43,163 nt of DNA from an uncultured Bdellovibrionales bacterium (lineage in GTDB: Bacteria > Bdellovibrionota > FAC87 > UBA2466): positions 1 to 43,163 of the forward strand of contig CALCZU010000138.1 in the NCBI GenBank assembly GCA_937903155.1, in the 5' to 3' direction. The notes beneath the pieces were generated by a model, which worked only from the letters and a program-made list of their open reading frames with translations, was not told the origin of the DNA and searched no databases. Of this stretch, positions 16,416-22,513 are shown one piece after another (positions within the stretch are counted from its first letter, which is position 1; the number at the start of each line of letters is the position of its first letter). Made by a program: the position numbers and the translations under genes.

Positions 16416-17027
16416 ATGGCATTTCGAGAACAGCCTCCAGATAATGTTTTGGATAAACTTATCTATGAGCTTAAAAAACTTCCAGGGATCGGCGAAAAAA
16501 CGGCGACCCGACTTGCGCATTTTATTCTAAGACAACCCGAAAATTTTGCGACCGATTTAGCCCATGCTTTACTCGATGCGAGACAACAGCTTCACAGTTG
16601 CGAGTATTGTTGCACTTTTAGCGAAAAACCGATTTGCGATATTTGTGCAAATCCTCAGCGCTCAGATGAAATCATCTGTGTGGTGGAAGAGCCTTCCGAT
16701 GTTTTAGCGTTTGAAAAAGCCCGTCAGTTCAGTGGAAAATATCATGTTTTGCATGGAGCGATTTCGCCTTTAGATGGAGTCGACGAGGGTCGCTTGAAGA
16801 TCAAGCAACTTCAAAGTCGGATTCAATTAGGGATTATCAAAGAAGTGATCTTAGCCACCAATCCGACGGTAGAAGGCGATACGACGGCGTTATACATTGC
16901 GCGCCTCATCAAAAATAATCAGTTAAAAGTGACTCGAATCGCCCACGGAATTCCAGTCGGAGCGCAAATTGAGTATTTAGATGGAGCGACTTTGGGAAAA
17001 GCCCTCCAGAACCGAGTTTCATTGTGA
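16416..17027 (+). CDS. recR: Recombination protein RecR
   Basis: From the ATG at 16416 the product has 203 residues, the normal RecR length. The frame is open from 16272, but those 48 codons lack RecR similarity. The protein shows an N-terminal helix-hairpin-helix (ELKKLPGIGEKTATRLA), a C4 zinc finger (CEYCCTFSEKPICDIC) and a Toprim domain (ICVVEEPSDVLAFEK, LATNPTVEGDTTALYI). RecR forms a clamp with RecO to load RecA at gaps. mglA starts 13 bp downstream, so recR and mglA are probably co-transcribed. Confidence 0.95.
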   Translation: MAFREQPPDNVLDKLIYELKKLPGIGEKTATRLAHFILRQPENFATDLAHALLDARQQLHSCEYCCTFSEKPICDICANPQRSDEIICVVEEPSDVLAFEKARQFSGKYHVLHGAISPLDGVDEGRLKIKQLQSRIQLGIIKEVILATNPTVEGDTTALYIARLIKNNQLKVTRIAHGIPVGAQIEYLDGATLGKALQNRVSL

Positions 17028-17040
17028 TATAAAGGTAGAA

Positions 17041-17622
17041 ATGTCTTTCATCAATTACGCAGCAAAAGAACTCAATTGCAAAATTGTGTTTTACGGACCT
17101 GGCCTCGGTGGAAAAACCACCAACCTGCAGTACATTTACAATACGACCAATCCCGATGCGAAAGGCAAAATGGTTTCACTGACCGGTGAAACCGAACGCA
17201 CTTTATTTTTCGATTTTCTTCCCTTAAGCATTGGAGAAATCCGCGGATTCAAAACCCGTTTTCATCTCTACACCGTTCCGGGACAGCATTATTACGATGC
17301 TTCTCGAAAACTCGTCTTAAAAGGCGTCGACGGAATTGTTTTTGTCGCCGACTCCCAAGTCGAGCGCATGGAAGACAATTTAGAAAGCATGAAAAGCCTC
17401 GACGCAAACTTGCGCGAACAAGGCTACGACATGCACACGCTCCCGCTCGTTTTCCAGTTCAATAAACGCGACGTTGAAAACCCAATTCCCGTAAAAGTGC
17501 TTCACGAGCAACTCAATCCCTACGGAGCCCCGGAAATCGAAGCCGTCGCAAACAAAGGCGATGGGGTCTTTGATACCCTAAAAGAAATCTCCAAGCTCAT
17601 TTTAAAAACCCTACGATCTTAA
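17041..17622 (+). CDS. mglA: MglA-type polarity GTPase
   Basis: The 193-residue protein starts MSFINYAAKELNCKIVFYGP, almost identical to Myxococcus MglA. The P-loop is GPGLGGKTT, the switch region RTLFFDFLPL follows, PM3 is TVPGQ with Thr where Ras proteins have Asp (an MglA trait), and NKRD is the guanine specificity motif. MglA sets cell polarity and controls gliding or type IV pilus motility in Myxococcus and pilus-linked prey invasion in Bdellovibrio; it acts in the cytosol at the poles. The usual GAP partner gene mglB is not adjacent here. An upstream in-frame start at 16981 overlaps recR and is unlikely. A palindromic repeat follows. Confidence 0.94.
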   Translation: MSFINYAAKELNCKIVFYGPGLGGKTTNLQYIYNTTNPDAKGKMVSLTGETERTLFFDFLPLSIGEIRGFKTRFHLYTVPGQHYYDASRKLVLKGVDGIVFVADSQVERMEDNLESMKSLDANLREQGYDMHTLPLVFQFNKRDVENPIPVKVLHEQLNPYGAPEIEAVANKGDGVFDTLKEISKLILKTLRS

Positions 17623-17644
17623 AATTTTCTTTCAAACCCATTTT

Positions 17645-17732
17645 GTCATTGCGAGGAGGCGAAGCCGACGCGGCAACCTTCCCAACTTAGTACTCAAAGG
17701 TTTTCGCGTGGGCTTCGCCTCCTCGCAGCGAC
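17645..17732. repeat. Long GTCATTGCGAG palindromic repeat (copy C)
   Basis: This 88-bp copy keeps the outer arms (GTCATTGCGAGGAGGCGAAG and its complement CTTCGCCTCCTCGC-x-GCGAC) but has GGAGGCGAAGCC in the inner stem where other copies have GGGTGCGTAGCACCC. Both arms changed together. It lies between mglA and the tRNA promoter and could also end the recR-mglA transcript. Confidence 0.85.
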
Positions 17733-17755
17733 TTTTAGACGCCCCCAGTTACACC

Positions 17756-17784
17756 TTTACAAGTCTGGATCGCTTTGCCATTAT
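17756..17784 (+). promoter_or_regulatory. Promoter of the intron-bearing tRNA gene
   Basis: TTTACA (17756-17761, five of six consensus bases), a 17-bp spacer and CATTAT (17779-17784, four of six) lie 11 bp upstream of the mature 5' end of the tRNA at 17796. The predicted transcript start falls near 17791, which fits a short 5' leader for RNase P. Confidence 0.55.
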
Positions 17785-17795
17785 GGCCCACGTAT

Positions 17796-18118
17796 TCCCG
17801 GGTAGCTCAGCTGGTAGAGCAGGTGGCTGTAAACCTATTGCAGCTTTCCGCCGAAAGGCGGATTGAAAAATCGGGTGAATTCAGGGAAGCCCTCCTCAGT
17901 TAAAACTGAAAGGGGAATCCTGAGCGAAGTCTGGCGAAGCGTAGATTGTAGCCAGAAACGTGCAGAGACTAGGGGATGAGAAACGCACTCAATAAGCCCC
18001 ATTAGCGCCCGACATCCTAACGTCAAGTCGAGGATGATGAGATAGTCCAGTCCTTGTGGAAACATAAGGTGTTGCTGTAACCACCCTGTCGGCGGTTCGA
18101 TCCCGTCCCCGGGAGCCA
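17796..18118 (+). tRNA. tRNA-Asn(GUU), interrupted by a group I intron
   Basis: Exon 1 is 17796-17830 and exon 2 is 18078-18118; joined they make a 76-nt class I tRNA with encoded CCA. The acceptor stem is TCCCGGG / CCCGGGA with discriminator G; the D stem is GCTC/GAGC; the anticodon stem is GGTGG / CCACC; the variable loop is five bases (CTGTC); the T stem is GGCGG / CCGTC with loop TTCGATC. The joined anticodon loop reads CTGTTAA, giving anticodon GTT. The acceptor end TCC...GGAGCCA is the usual bacterial tRNA-Asn form. The intron lies between positions 35 and 36 of the tRNA. Read without removing it, the unspliced 5' side shows GTA and could be miscalled as Tyr, but then no intron boundary fits. 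Confidence 0.92.
17831..18077 (+). ncRNA. Group I intron (IC3-like) in the anticodon loop of tRNA-Asn
   Basis: The 247-nt intron carries the conserved core elements of the small bacterial tRNA introns: P (AATTCAGGGAAGCC, 17878-17891), Q (AATCCTGAGC, 17916-17925), R (GTGCAGAGACTA, 17960-17971) and S (AGATAGTCC, 18040-18048), so P4 and P7 can pair. P1 pairs exon bases GGCTGT (17825-17830) with the guide GCAGCT (17840-17845), placing the required U-G pair at the 5' splice site. P2 (17847-17862) and P9 (18052-18069) are hairpins capped by GAAA tetraloops, and P8 is CATCCT / AGGATG around 18013-18036. The last intron base is G. No reading frame for a homing endonuclease fits inside. By the known chemistry it should self-splice with guanosine. 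Confidence 0.93.
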
Positions 18119-18141
18119 AATTTTCGGCTCAACGAAAATTT
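18118..18141 (+). terminator. Terminator hairpin after the tRNA
   Basis: AAATTTTCG (18118-18126) and CGAAAATTT (18133-18141) form a perfect 9-bp stem with a 6-nt loop directly after the CCA end. A pyrimidine-rich run (CCTCTACTTCTC) follows. Confidence 0.6.
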
Positions 18142-18221
18142 CCTCTACTTCTCAATTTTCAATTTTCCCCCAAGTTTTGAAAAAATCACAAGCCCTGCTA
18201 CAGTCCGTTTTTAAACTTTTT

Positions 18222-19115
18222 ATGGATAAAACGCCAACGCTTAGTGATCTCGAATACTTTATTTCCGTTGTTTCGGAAGGCAGCTTAACGGGAGCTTCAA
18301 AAAGACTACGCGTTCAACAATCCACGCTGACGATGGCGATTCAACGACTCGAGACAATCACGGGTGCCTCCTTACTCGTCCGTGCGCGAACCGGAGTTCA
18401 ACCCACCCAGGCTGGAAGAATCTTTCTCGAGAAAAGTAAAGTCTTACTTGAGCAATGGTATGACGTTTCGAATGAATTAAGCGGCAAGAAAAAGACGATG
18501 AGAACCCGTCTTTCTCTCGGATGCCATCAAACAACCGGCCTGTATGCGCTGAGAAAATTCCTACCTCATTTTCTGAACTCTAATCCGGAGATCGAAATTA
18601 CGGTTCAACATGATTACGCCTCAAACATTATCGAAAACGTTCTCAGTTACAGACTCGACTTCGGTTTAGCGGTAAACCCCGTCCAACACCAAGAGATGGA
18701 AATCGTTCCTCTGTATAAAACCTATCTAGCCCTTTGGGGCTCCGACCTATCTACGAAATTAAATAAAGGCGTTCTGTTTTACGATCCGCAAATGTACGGC
18801 ATCGAACTCATCATGGCACAGCTGAACAAGCGGGGCCCAAAATTTGATAGATATCTAACCGTTTCGAGTCTCGATACGATCGCTTCTCTTGTGATATCAG
18901 GTGCAGGTTATGCTCTCTTGCCCGCGGACACTGCCTGCAGTCTGGGGCAATCGTCGCTAAAATTGATTTGGGAACCGAAAATTCCAGAATTGATCGTGTC
19001 ATTACTCTTTCGCAAAGACGTTCAACATTCTCGCGCTGCGAATCTCTTTACCCAAGCCGCAAAAACCGAACTCGGCAAGTTACTCCCAGGCAAAAAGTAT
19101 AAAGACCAAGTTTAG
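18222..19115 (+). CDS. LysR-type transcriptional regulator
   Basis: From the ATG at 18222 the product has 297 residues, the usual LysR length. The frame can also start at a TTG at 18177. The N-terminal winged helix-turn-helix is clear (LSDLEYFISVVSEGSLTGAS, then QSTLTMAIQRLE), followed by the two-lobed effector domain with LSLGCHQTTG at its start. It lies upstream of a small secreted protein and an SDR on the same strand, so these are its likely targets. A short dyad, ATCACT-GGT-AGTGAT at 19120-19134, sits in the gap just behind it and may be a binding site. The effector cannot be told from sequence. Confidence 0.9.
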   Translation: MDKTPTLSDLEYFISVVSEGSLTGASKRLRVQQSTLTMAIQRLETITGASLLVRARTGVQPTQAGRIFLEKSKVLLEQWYDVSNELSGKKKTMRTRLSLGCHQTTGLYALRKFLPHFLNSNPEIEITVQHDYASNIIENVLSYRLDFGLAVNPVQHQEMEIVPLYKTYLALWGSDLSTKLNKGVLFYDPQMYGIELIMAQLNKRGPKFDRYLTVSSLDTIASLVISGAGYALLPADTACSLGQSSLKLIWEPKIPELIVSLLFRKDVQHSRAANLFTQAAKTELGKLLPGKKYKDQV

Positions 19116-19119
19116 AGAC

Positions 19120-19134
19120 ATCACTGGTAGTGAT
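19120..19134. promoter_or_regulatory. Short dyad in the gap between the LysR gene and the small-protein gene
   Basis: ATCACT and AGTGAT flank a GGT centre. The site is 5 bp after the regulator's stop codon and about 70 bp before the GTG start of the next gene. It could be a small 3' hairpin or an operator; no T-tract follows. Confidence 0.3.
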
Positions 19135-19206
19135 GAATGATATCAATCTATTCAATTATACAAATGCTGCATTCAAGAGATATCTTCTCTCTTAAGGAGA
19201 ATAATT

Positions 19207-19431
19207 GTGAGACAAAATATCCTAATCATACTGATTTTATCGCCTATTTTCGCAGGAGCCTGGTGCGAAAGTTCTGCAGATTGCCCCCAAGGGTACTATT
19301 GCTCAAAACATAGCGTCTATATCGGAAACTATTGTGCGAAAATCCCTTCGAACTTTCCTGCTGAAAAGGTGAACTCAGCGAATACCTCCAACTTAAAGAA
19401 AAGAGTCTTTCATGAATCAAAAAACAACTAA
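19207..19431 (+). CDS. Small secreted cysteine-rich protein
   Basis: This 74-residue protein starts at GTG (19207), preceded by a strong ribosome site AAGGAGA. It has a signal peptide (MRQNILIILILSPIFAGA) and a short mature part with four cysteines in the pattern WC-x6-C-x5-C-x10-C, containing SSADCPQGYYC. That spacing looks like a small disulfide-knotted module, which suggests an extracytoplasmic role, but I recognise no family. Its last 20 bases overlap the start of the SDR gene, so translation of the two is coupled. The C-terminal 25 residues are polar and probably disordered. Confidence 0.7.
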   Translation: MRQNILIILILSPIFAGAWCESSADCPQGYYCSKHSVYIGNYCAKIPSNFPAEKVNSANTSNLKKRVFHESKNN

Positions 19432-20158
19432 AAAAGTAGCTTTTGTCTCGGGCTCATCCCGCGGGATAGGACGTACGATTGCTCAAACACTCGCGGCGAG
19501 CAGTTTTTTCACCTTCGTTAATTATGCACACTCTCGAGATTCCGCAGAGGCATTAGTCAAAGAGATCAAGAGCGCCGGCGGAGAGGCCATCGCCGTAGAG
19601 GGCGATATCTCCAAATCCTCCGAAATTGATAAAATTCTTTCGTTTGTTCAAGAAATGACTGGGCATATTGATGTTTTAGTAAACAACGCGGGTTCCGTTT
19701 TATACCGCCCCCTCAAAGAGACCTCCGAAGAAGATTTCGAAAAAATCTTTGCGACCAACACCAAAGGAACCTTTTTAATGATGAAGAAAAGCCTGCCACT
19801 GATGCGAAGAGGCGGAAGAATTATCAATTTGAGTTCATCGGTGACACAGCTCTCAATCCCCACTTATGGAACTTACTCGGCGAGTAAGGCAGCGGTCGAA
19901 CAATTGTCTCGAACTTTTGCACGAGAAATTGGGGCCGAAACCGAAATTACTGTAAACTGTGTCGCTCCGGGACCTACAGATACAGACCTGTTTCGCATAG
20001 GCAAAACGGATAAGCAAATTTCGAAACTGGTCGGTCAGACTCCACTCAGTCGCCTTGGAACTCCCCAAGACATCGCCGATGTTGTTCAATTTCTCGCAAG
20101 CGATGCAGCTCGTTGGATTACCGGCCAAACCATTCGGGTAAATGGAGGCTTCGTTTGA
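19412..20158 (+). CDS. Short-chain dehydrogenase/reductase (FabG-like)
   Basis: The 248-residue product is a classical SDR with GSSRGIG (residues 14-20), NNAG (91-94), the Ser142/143-Tyr155-Lys159 active site (YSASK) and the C-terminal WITGQTIRVNGGFV common to FabG-like enzymes. NYAHSRD after the second strand, with Arg42, suggests NADP(H). It overlaps the Cys-rich small protein gene by 20 bp and lies behind a LysR gene. FabG itself usually sits with other fatty-acid genes, so this is more likely an accessory oxidoreductase. Confidence 0.88.
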   Translation: MNQKTTKKVAFVSGSSRGIGRTIAQTLAASSFFTFVNYAHSRDSAEALVKEIKSAGGEAIAVEGDISKSSEIDKILSFVQEMTGHIDVLVNNAGSVLYRPLKETSEEDFEKIFATNTKGTFLMMKKSLPLMRRGGRIINLSSSVTQLSIPTYGTYSASKAAVEQLSRTFAREIGAETEITVNCVAPGPTDTDLFRIGKTDKQISKLVGQTPLSRLGTPQDIADVVQFLASDAARWITGQTIRVNGGFV

Positions 20159-20181
20159 ATTATTTTAAGTCGTTGAGATAC

Positions 20182-20260
20182 TTAATCGAGTAATCCCTTC
20201 GAAATCGATTTGATTTCCCAATCGTAAATCTCCTGAATCGGCTTGACTCAAATTTTCGAA
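20182..20260 (-). pseudogene. Fragment of a methyltransferase gene (decayed copy of the gene at 22514-23227)
   Basis: About 75 bp here closely match 22567-22638, the 3' coding part of the methyltransferase gene, on the same strand. Shared blocks include TTTCCCAATCGTAAATC and GAGTAATCCCTT. Read on the minus strand the fragment gives ENLSQA, then after one inserted base IQEIYDWEIKSISKGLLD and a stop; the intact gene has ENSSQAIQKIYDWEIKSIAKGLLEPIG. The extra base, the early TAA and the missing upstream part show that it is a remnant. It marks the left edge of the island between the two copies. Confidence 0.8.
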
Positions 20261-20266
20261 ATAGCT

Positions 20267-21118
20267 TCAATTCGCTTTCAGCGAATCGAAGTTTTTCCAA
20301 TACTGGCTTTTTTGTAAAGCTTTTGAAAATTCGTTTTTAAAACTCGCCAATCCTGGTTTTTCAACTGGCCATGTTTTATCGGCCAACTGCAACGCTAGTT
20401 TAAAGTGACCAGAATAACTCATTTCCATAAGGGCTTCTAAAAATGGATAAGGAAGATCAGGACTTTGCTCTTCTTTAAAAGCACGCACCAAATCACGCTT
20501 TAAATGTTTTATTTTCTTTGTAGTTGGCATCGGCTTCTTCATTAAATGAGTTGCTACCTCATAACGACCGTTTTGAAACTTCAGCACAACTCTTCCGCCA
20601 GGCGATCCGGCAAAACAAGCAAATTGTTCATCGATGGCCCCGTCCCAAAATTCAATTTCAGGATATCCATCATGATCCAGGTCAACTAATCGGATAGACG
20701 AGCTAAGAGCTTCGACAGTCACGAGCTTTTTAAGCTTTTTACCAAGCTCAAAAACATGCAAGAAGTGACAACAATGAGCTCCTCCAGTCCAGTTGGATAT
20801 GACAAGACTCGCTATTCCATCTCCGGTAAGGTCACCTCCTGAAAAAATGTCAGGTAGTTCATCAGAACTCGGATCAAAATGATTTCCAAAGTAATAGTGA
20901 TTGTCGATTTCAGACTCTTCGAAAACTTTGACCTTTCCCTTTTTAATAATGATCTTTCCACGACCAGTTCGAAAATCTTGAAAGAGCAAAATCTCGTATG
21001 GGCCATATTTTCTTTTTTCAAACCTGCCATCGAAGGAGTAGGTAAAAATTGGAAATATTAAAATCAAAAAGAATAAAATTCTTTGGTTAAGATTGTTCAC
21101 ACTTCTCCAGTCGATCAT
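20267..21118 (-). CDS. Secreted protein with calcium-type Asp repeats, family unknown
   Basis: I recognise no named family. The 283-residue product has a hydrophobic N-terminus (RILFFLILIFPIFTYS) that looks like a signal peptide. The middle carries two Asp-rich loops, GGDLTGDGIASLVIS and VDLDHDGYPEIEF, like the calcium loops of FG-GAP/VCBS-type repeats. A His-Cys-Cys-His cluster (GGAHCCHFLH) follows the first. The C-terminal third is basic and helical. The ATG at 21118 overlaps the transglycosylase gene upstream by 32 bp; a GTG at 21100 with a nearby GGAG is an alternative that puts the signal peptide at the very N-terminus. Co-transcribed with the broken transglycosylase gene. Confidence 0.7.
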   Translation of the reverse strand: MIDWRSVNNLNQRILFFLILIFPIFTYSFDGRFEKRKYGPYEILLFQDFRTGRGKIIIKKGKVKVFEESEIDNHYYFGNHFDPSSDELPDIFSGGDLTGDGIASLVISNWTGGAHCCHFLHVFELGKKLKKLVTVEALSSSIRLVDLDHDGYPEIEFWDGAIDEQFACFAGSPGGRVVLKFQNGRYEVATHLMKKPMPTTKKIKHLKRDLVRAFKEEQSPDLPYPFLEALMEMSYSGHFKLALQLADKTWPVEKPGLASFKNEFSKALQKSQYWKNFDSLKAN

Positions 21119-21845
21119 AGTATTTCTGAAAAATCTTTTTTTGTTTTATTGCTTCCAAATCATCAGGTTTGCTCTTCAGTTTTCCTTTATAATTCATCAC
21201 AGCTTCTTCCCAAGAAGCTTCCCGGCCTAAATAAGATGAAGCTAATACCTGTTTTTGAAAAAGCCACCGAATTCCCGCACAAATATTTATGTTAGGATCA
21301 TTTAATTCGTTTTTCGTCACCGTCAAAAAATGGTCTTTAAGCTCTCCCTTTTCATCACCTAAATTCTTTCGGGTTGAATTTAAAATCTGCATAAGACCGC
21401 GAGCACTATTTTAATTTTTCTTATTAGCTAACATTTTAGGATTAAATCCAGACTCAGAAGCAATCAAGGCTTTAACTACATTTGGATCCAGCGGTGTTTT
21501 CGGGCTAAAAACATCATTCCAATACTTTGTCCAACCAGCGATGAAATCATCGTATTGATCACCTTTGTTTTCAAATCCCAAATCGATAGGGCACGGCTTC
21601 TCTTTTACCTTTGGAAAATTTTGCTTCGCCATTTCAAGGATTTCATCGGGATATAGCTGATCTTTTCCAGTAGGATTGTGTGCGCAATGTCCCCGGCGGG
21701 TTGTCATACCACCCGCCGGATTTTTCGTACTTGGAGGTATACTTAGCGGGTGTGTTCGCACCCAATGCTCCCCAGAAGCGCACAATCGCCAAGAATGTGC
21801 TTTTCTGTTTTGGATCGAGTTCTTTTTCTTAGAGCTCTTTTTCAT
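21087..21845 (-). pseudogene. Lytic transglycosylase (SLT fold) interrupted by an in-frame stop
   Basis: Two open segments lie in the same frame, 21845-21411 and 21410 onward to 21087, separated only by a TAA at 21411-21413. Together they would give about 252 residues. The stop falls inside the catalytic motif: ALIASESGFNPKMLANKKN, stop, NSARGLMQI. Glu of ESGF is the usual catalytic acid and GLMQI is the usual SLT motif, so both segments are needed for an active muramidase. Later come the LNDPNINICAGIRWL helix and a lysine-rich tail. There is no signal peptide; the N-terminal third has CASGEHWVRTHPL and TTRRGHCAHNPTGKDQLYP, an apparent Cys/His module. One base change explains the stop; sequencing error or readthrough are alternatives. 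Confidence 0.78.
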
Positions 21846-21866
21846 CTATCATTTACAAAAACCGAA

Positions 21867-22100
21867 TTACGCCGCTTTCGATTTTTCGAGTCCTTCTAAA
21901 ATAAATTTTCGCATTAATGTTTGATAGGGGATTTCCATTTTAAGAGCGAGCGCTTTTAACTCAGTAATAACCTCCTCGGGCAGGTTCACACTAGTAGGAT
22001 GCTTTCTCTTCTTCTTATTTTTTGCATATGCTTCTTTAACTGCTTTAGCGTCAAACTTAACTTTGCCGTAACCTTTTTCATTTTTTACATAATTCGGCAT
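21867..22100 (-). CDS. brnA: BrnA-like ribbon-helix-helix antitoxin
   Basis: This 77-residue protein has a basic N-terminal half (KNKKKRKHPTSVNL) and a ribbon-helix-helix C-terminal half (TSVNLPEEVITELKALALKM, then PYQTLMRKFILEGLEK). That matches the antitoxin partner of BrnT, which binds the toxin and represses the operon. Its start overlaps the toxin gene by 23 bp, with toxin first and antitoxin second as usual for brnTA. The assignment as BrnA rather than another CopG-like antitoxin rests mainly on the neighbouring BrnT. Confidence 0.78.
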   Translation of the reverse strand: MPNYVKNEKGYGKVKFDAKAVKEAYAKNKKKRKHPTSVNLPEEVITELKALALKMEIPYQTLMRKFILEGLEKSKAA

Positions 22101-22422
22101 ATAACCTCCGTTCTTTTTTGTTCATACTCCGAATATTGATAATCCGAATCCCAGAGCCTCGGATCGTAAAACAAATAAATACGTGTTCCAATTGCCCAGT
22201 AATTCCAAGAATTCCATACCTTGGCTCACTAACTTTTGGACGAATTTGTTGCCCAAGTACTCTGATAGCTTCTATCTGGTCAAAGACAGATTCTGCTTCC
22301 TCGACTGTAATTCCGTGTTTTAGAAAATTTTTGGTTCTATTTCCTAAATCCCACTCAAAAGCGAAATGAGTCTGATTTTCTATCCAATCCAGAAGCCATT
22401 GAATAAATTCGAAACTAGCCAT
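22078..22422 (-). CDS. brnT: BrnT-like ribonuclease toxin
   Basis: The 114-residue product matches the BrnT (DUF497) family: FEWDLGNRTKNFLKHGITVE, EEAESVFDQ, EPRYGILGITG, HVFICFTIRGSGIRIINIR, and the C-terminal KKERRLYAEL. BrnT has a RelE-like fold and cleaves RNA. The region before FEWD is about 20 residues longer than in typical BrnT proteins. The promoter's -10 box ends only 7 bp before the ATG, so the message may be leaderless, or translation may begin further in. With brnA it forms a type II toxin-antitoxin pair in the accessory island. Confidence 0.85.
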   Translation of the reverse strand: MASFEFIQWLLDWIENQTHFAFEWDLGNRTKNFLKHGITVEEAESVFDQIEAIRVLGQQIRPKVSEPRYGILGITGQLEHVFICFTIRGSGIRIINIRSMNKKERRLYAELCKK

Positions 22423-22429
22423 TATTTAC

Positions 22430-22459
22430 ACTATACTTTATTGTAATACACTATGTCAA
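22430..22459 (-). promoter_or_regulatory. Promoter of brnTA
   Basis: On the minus strand TTGACA (22459-22454), an 18-bp spacer and TATAGT (22435-22430) form a strong promoter. The motif TAGTGTA occurs twice within it, once at the -35 end and once over the -10 box, suggesting operator half-sites for the antitoxin complex. The expected transcript start coincides with the ATG at 22422. Confidence 0.65.
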
Positions 22460-22513
22460 TACAGGCGCGTCGCTCATTTACAGATTGTGGTACATCTGAA
22501 TGATTCAATAGTA

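Noticed and set aside
17796..17840. tRNA-Tyr reading (anticodon GTA) from the unspliced 5' side
   Set aside because: The loop CTGTAAA would require an intron that does not end in G and an exon not ending in U; the variable loop is short (class I) while bacterial tRNA-Tyr has a long arm; acceptor bases and the clean splice model fit tRNA-Asn(GUU).
17835..18119. 94-residue open frame on the minus strand across the tRNA
   Set aside because: It lies wholly inside the tRNA and intron; the frame is a by-product of structured RNA sequence with no ribosome site or family match.
20267..22459. Prophage or insertion sequence origin of the island
   Set aside because: No integrase, transposase or structural phage gene is seen; only the partial duplication at the edge supports mobility.
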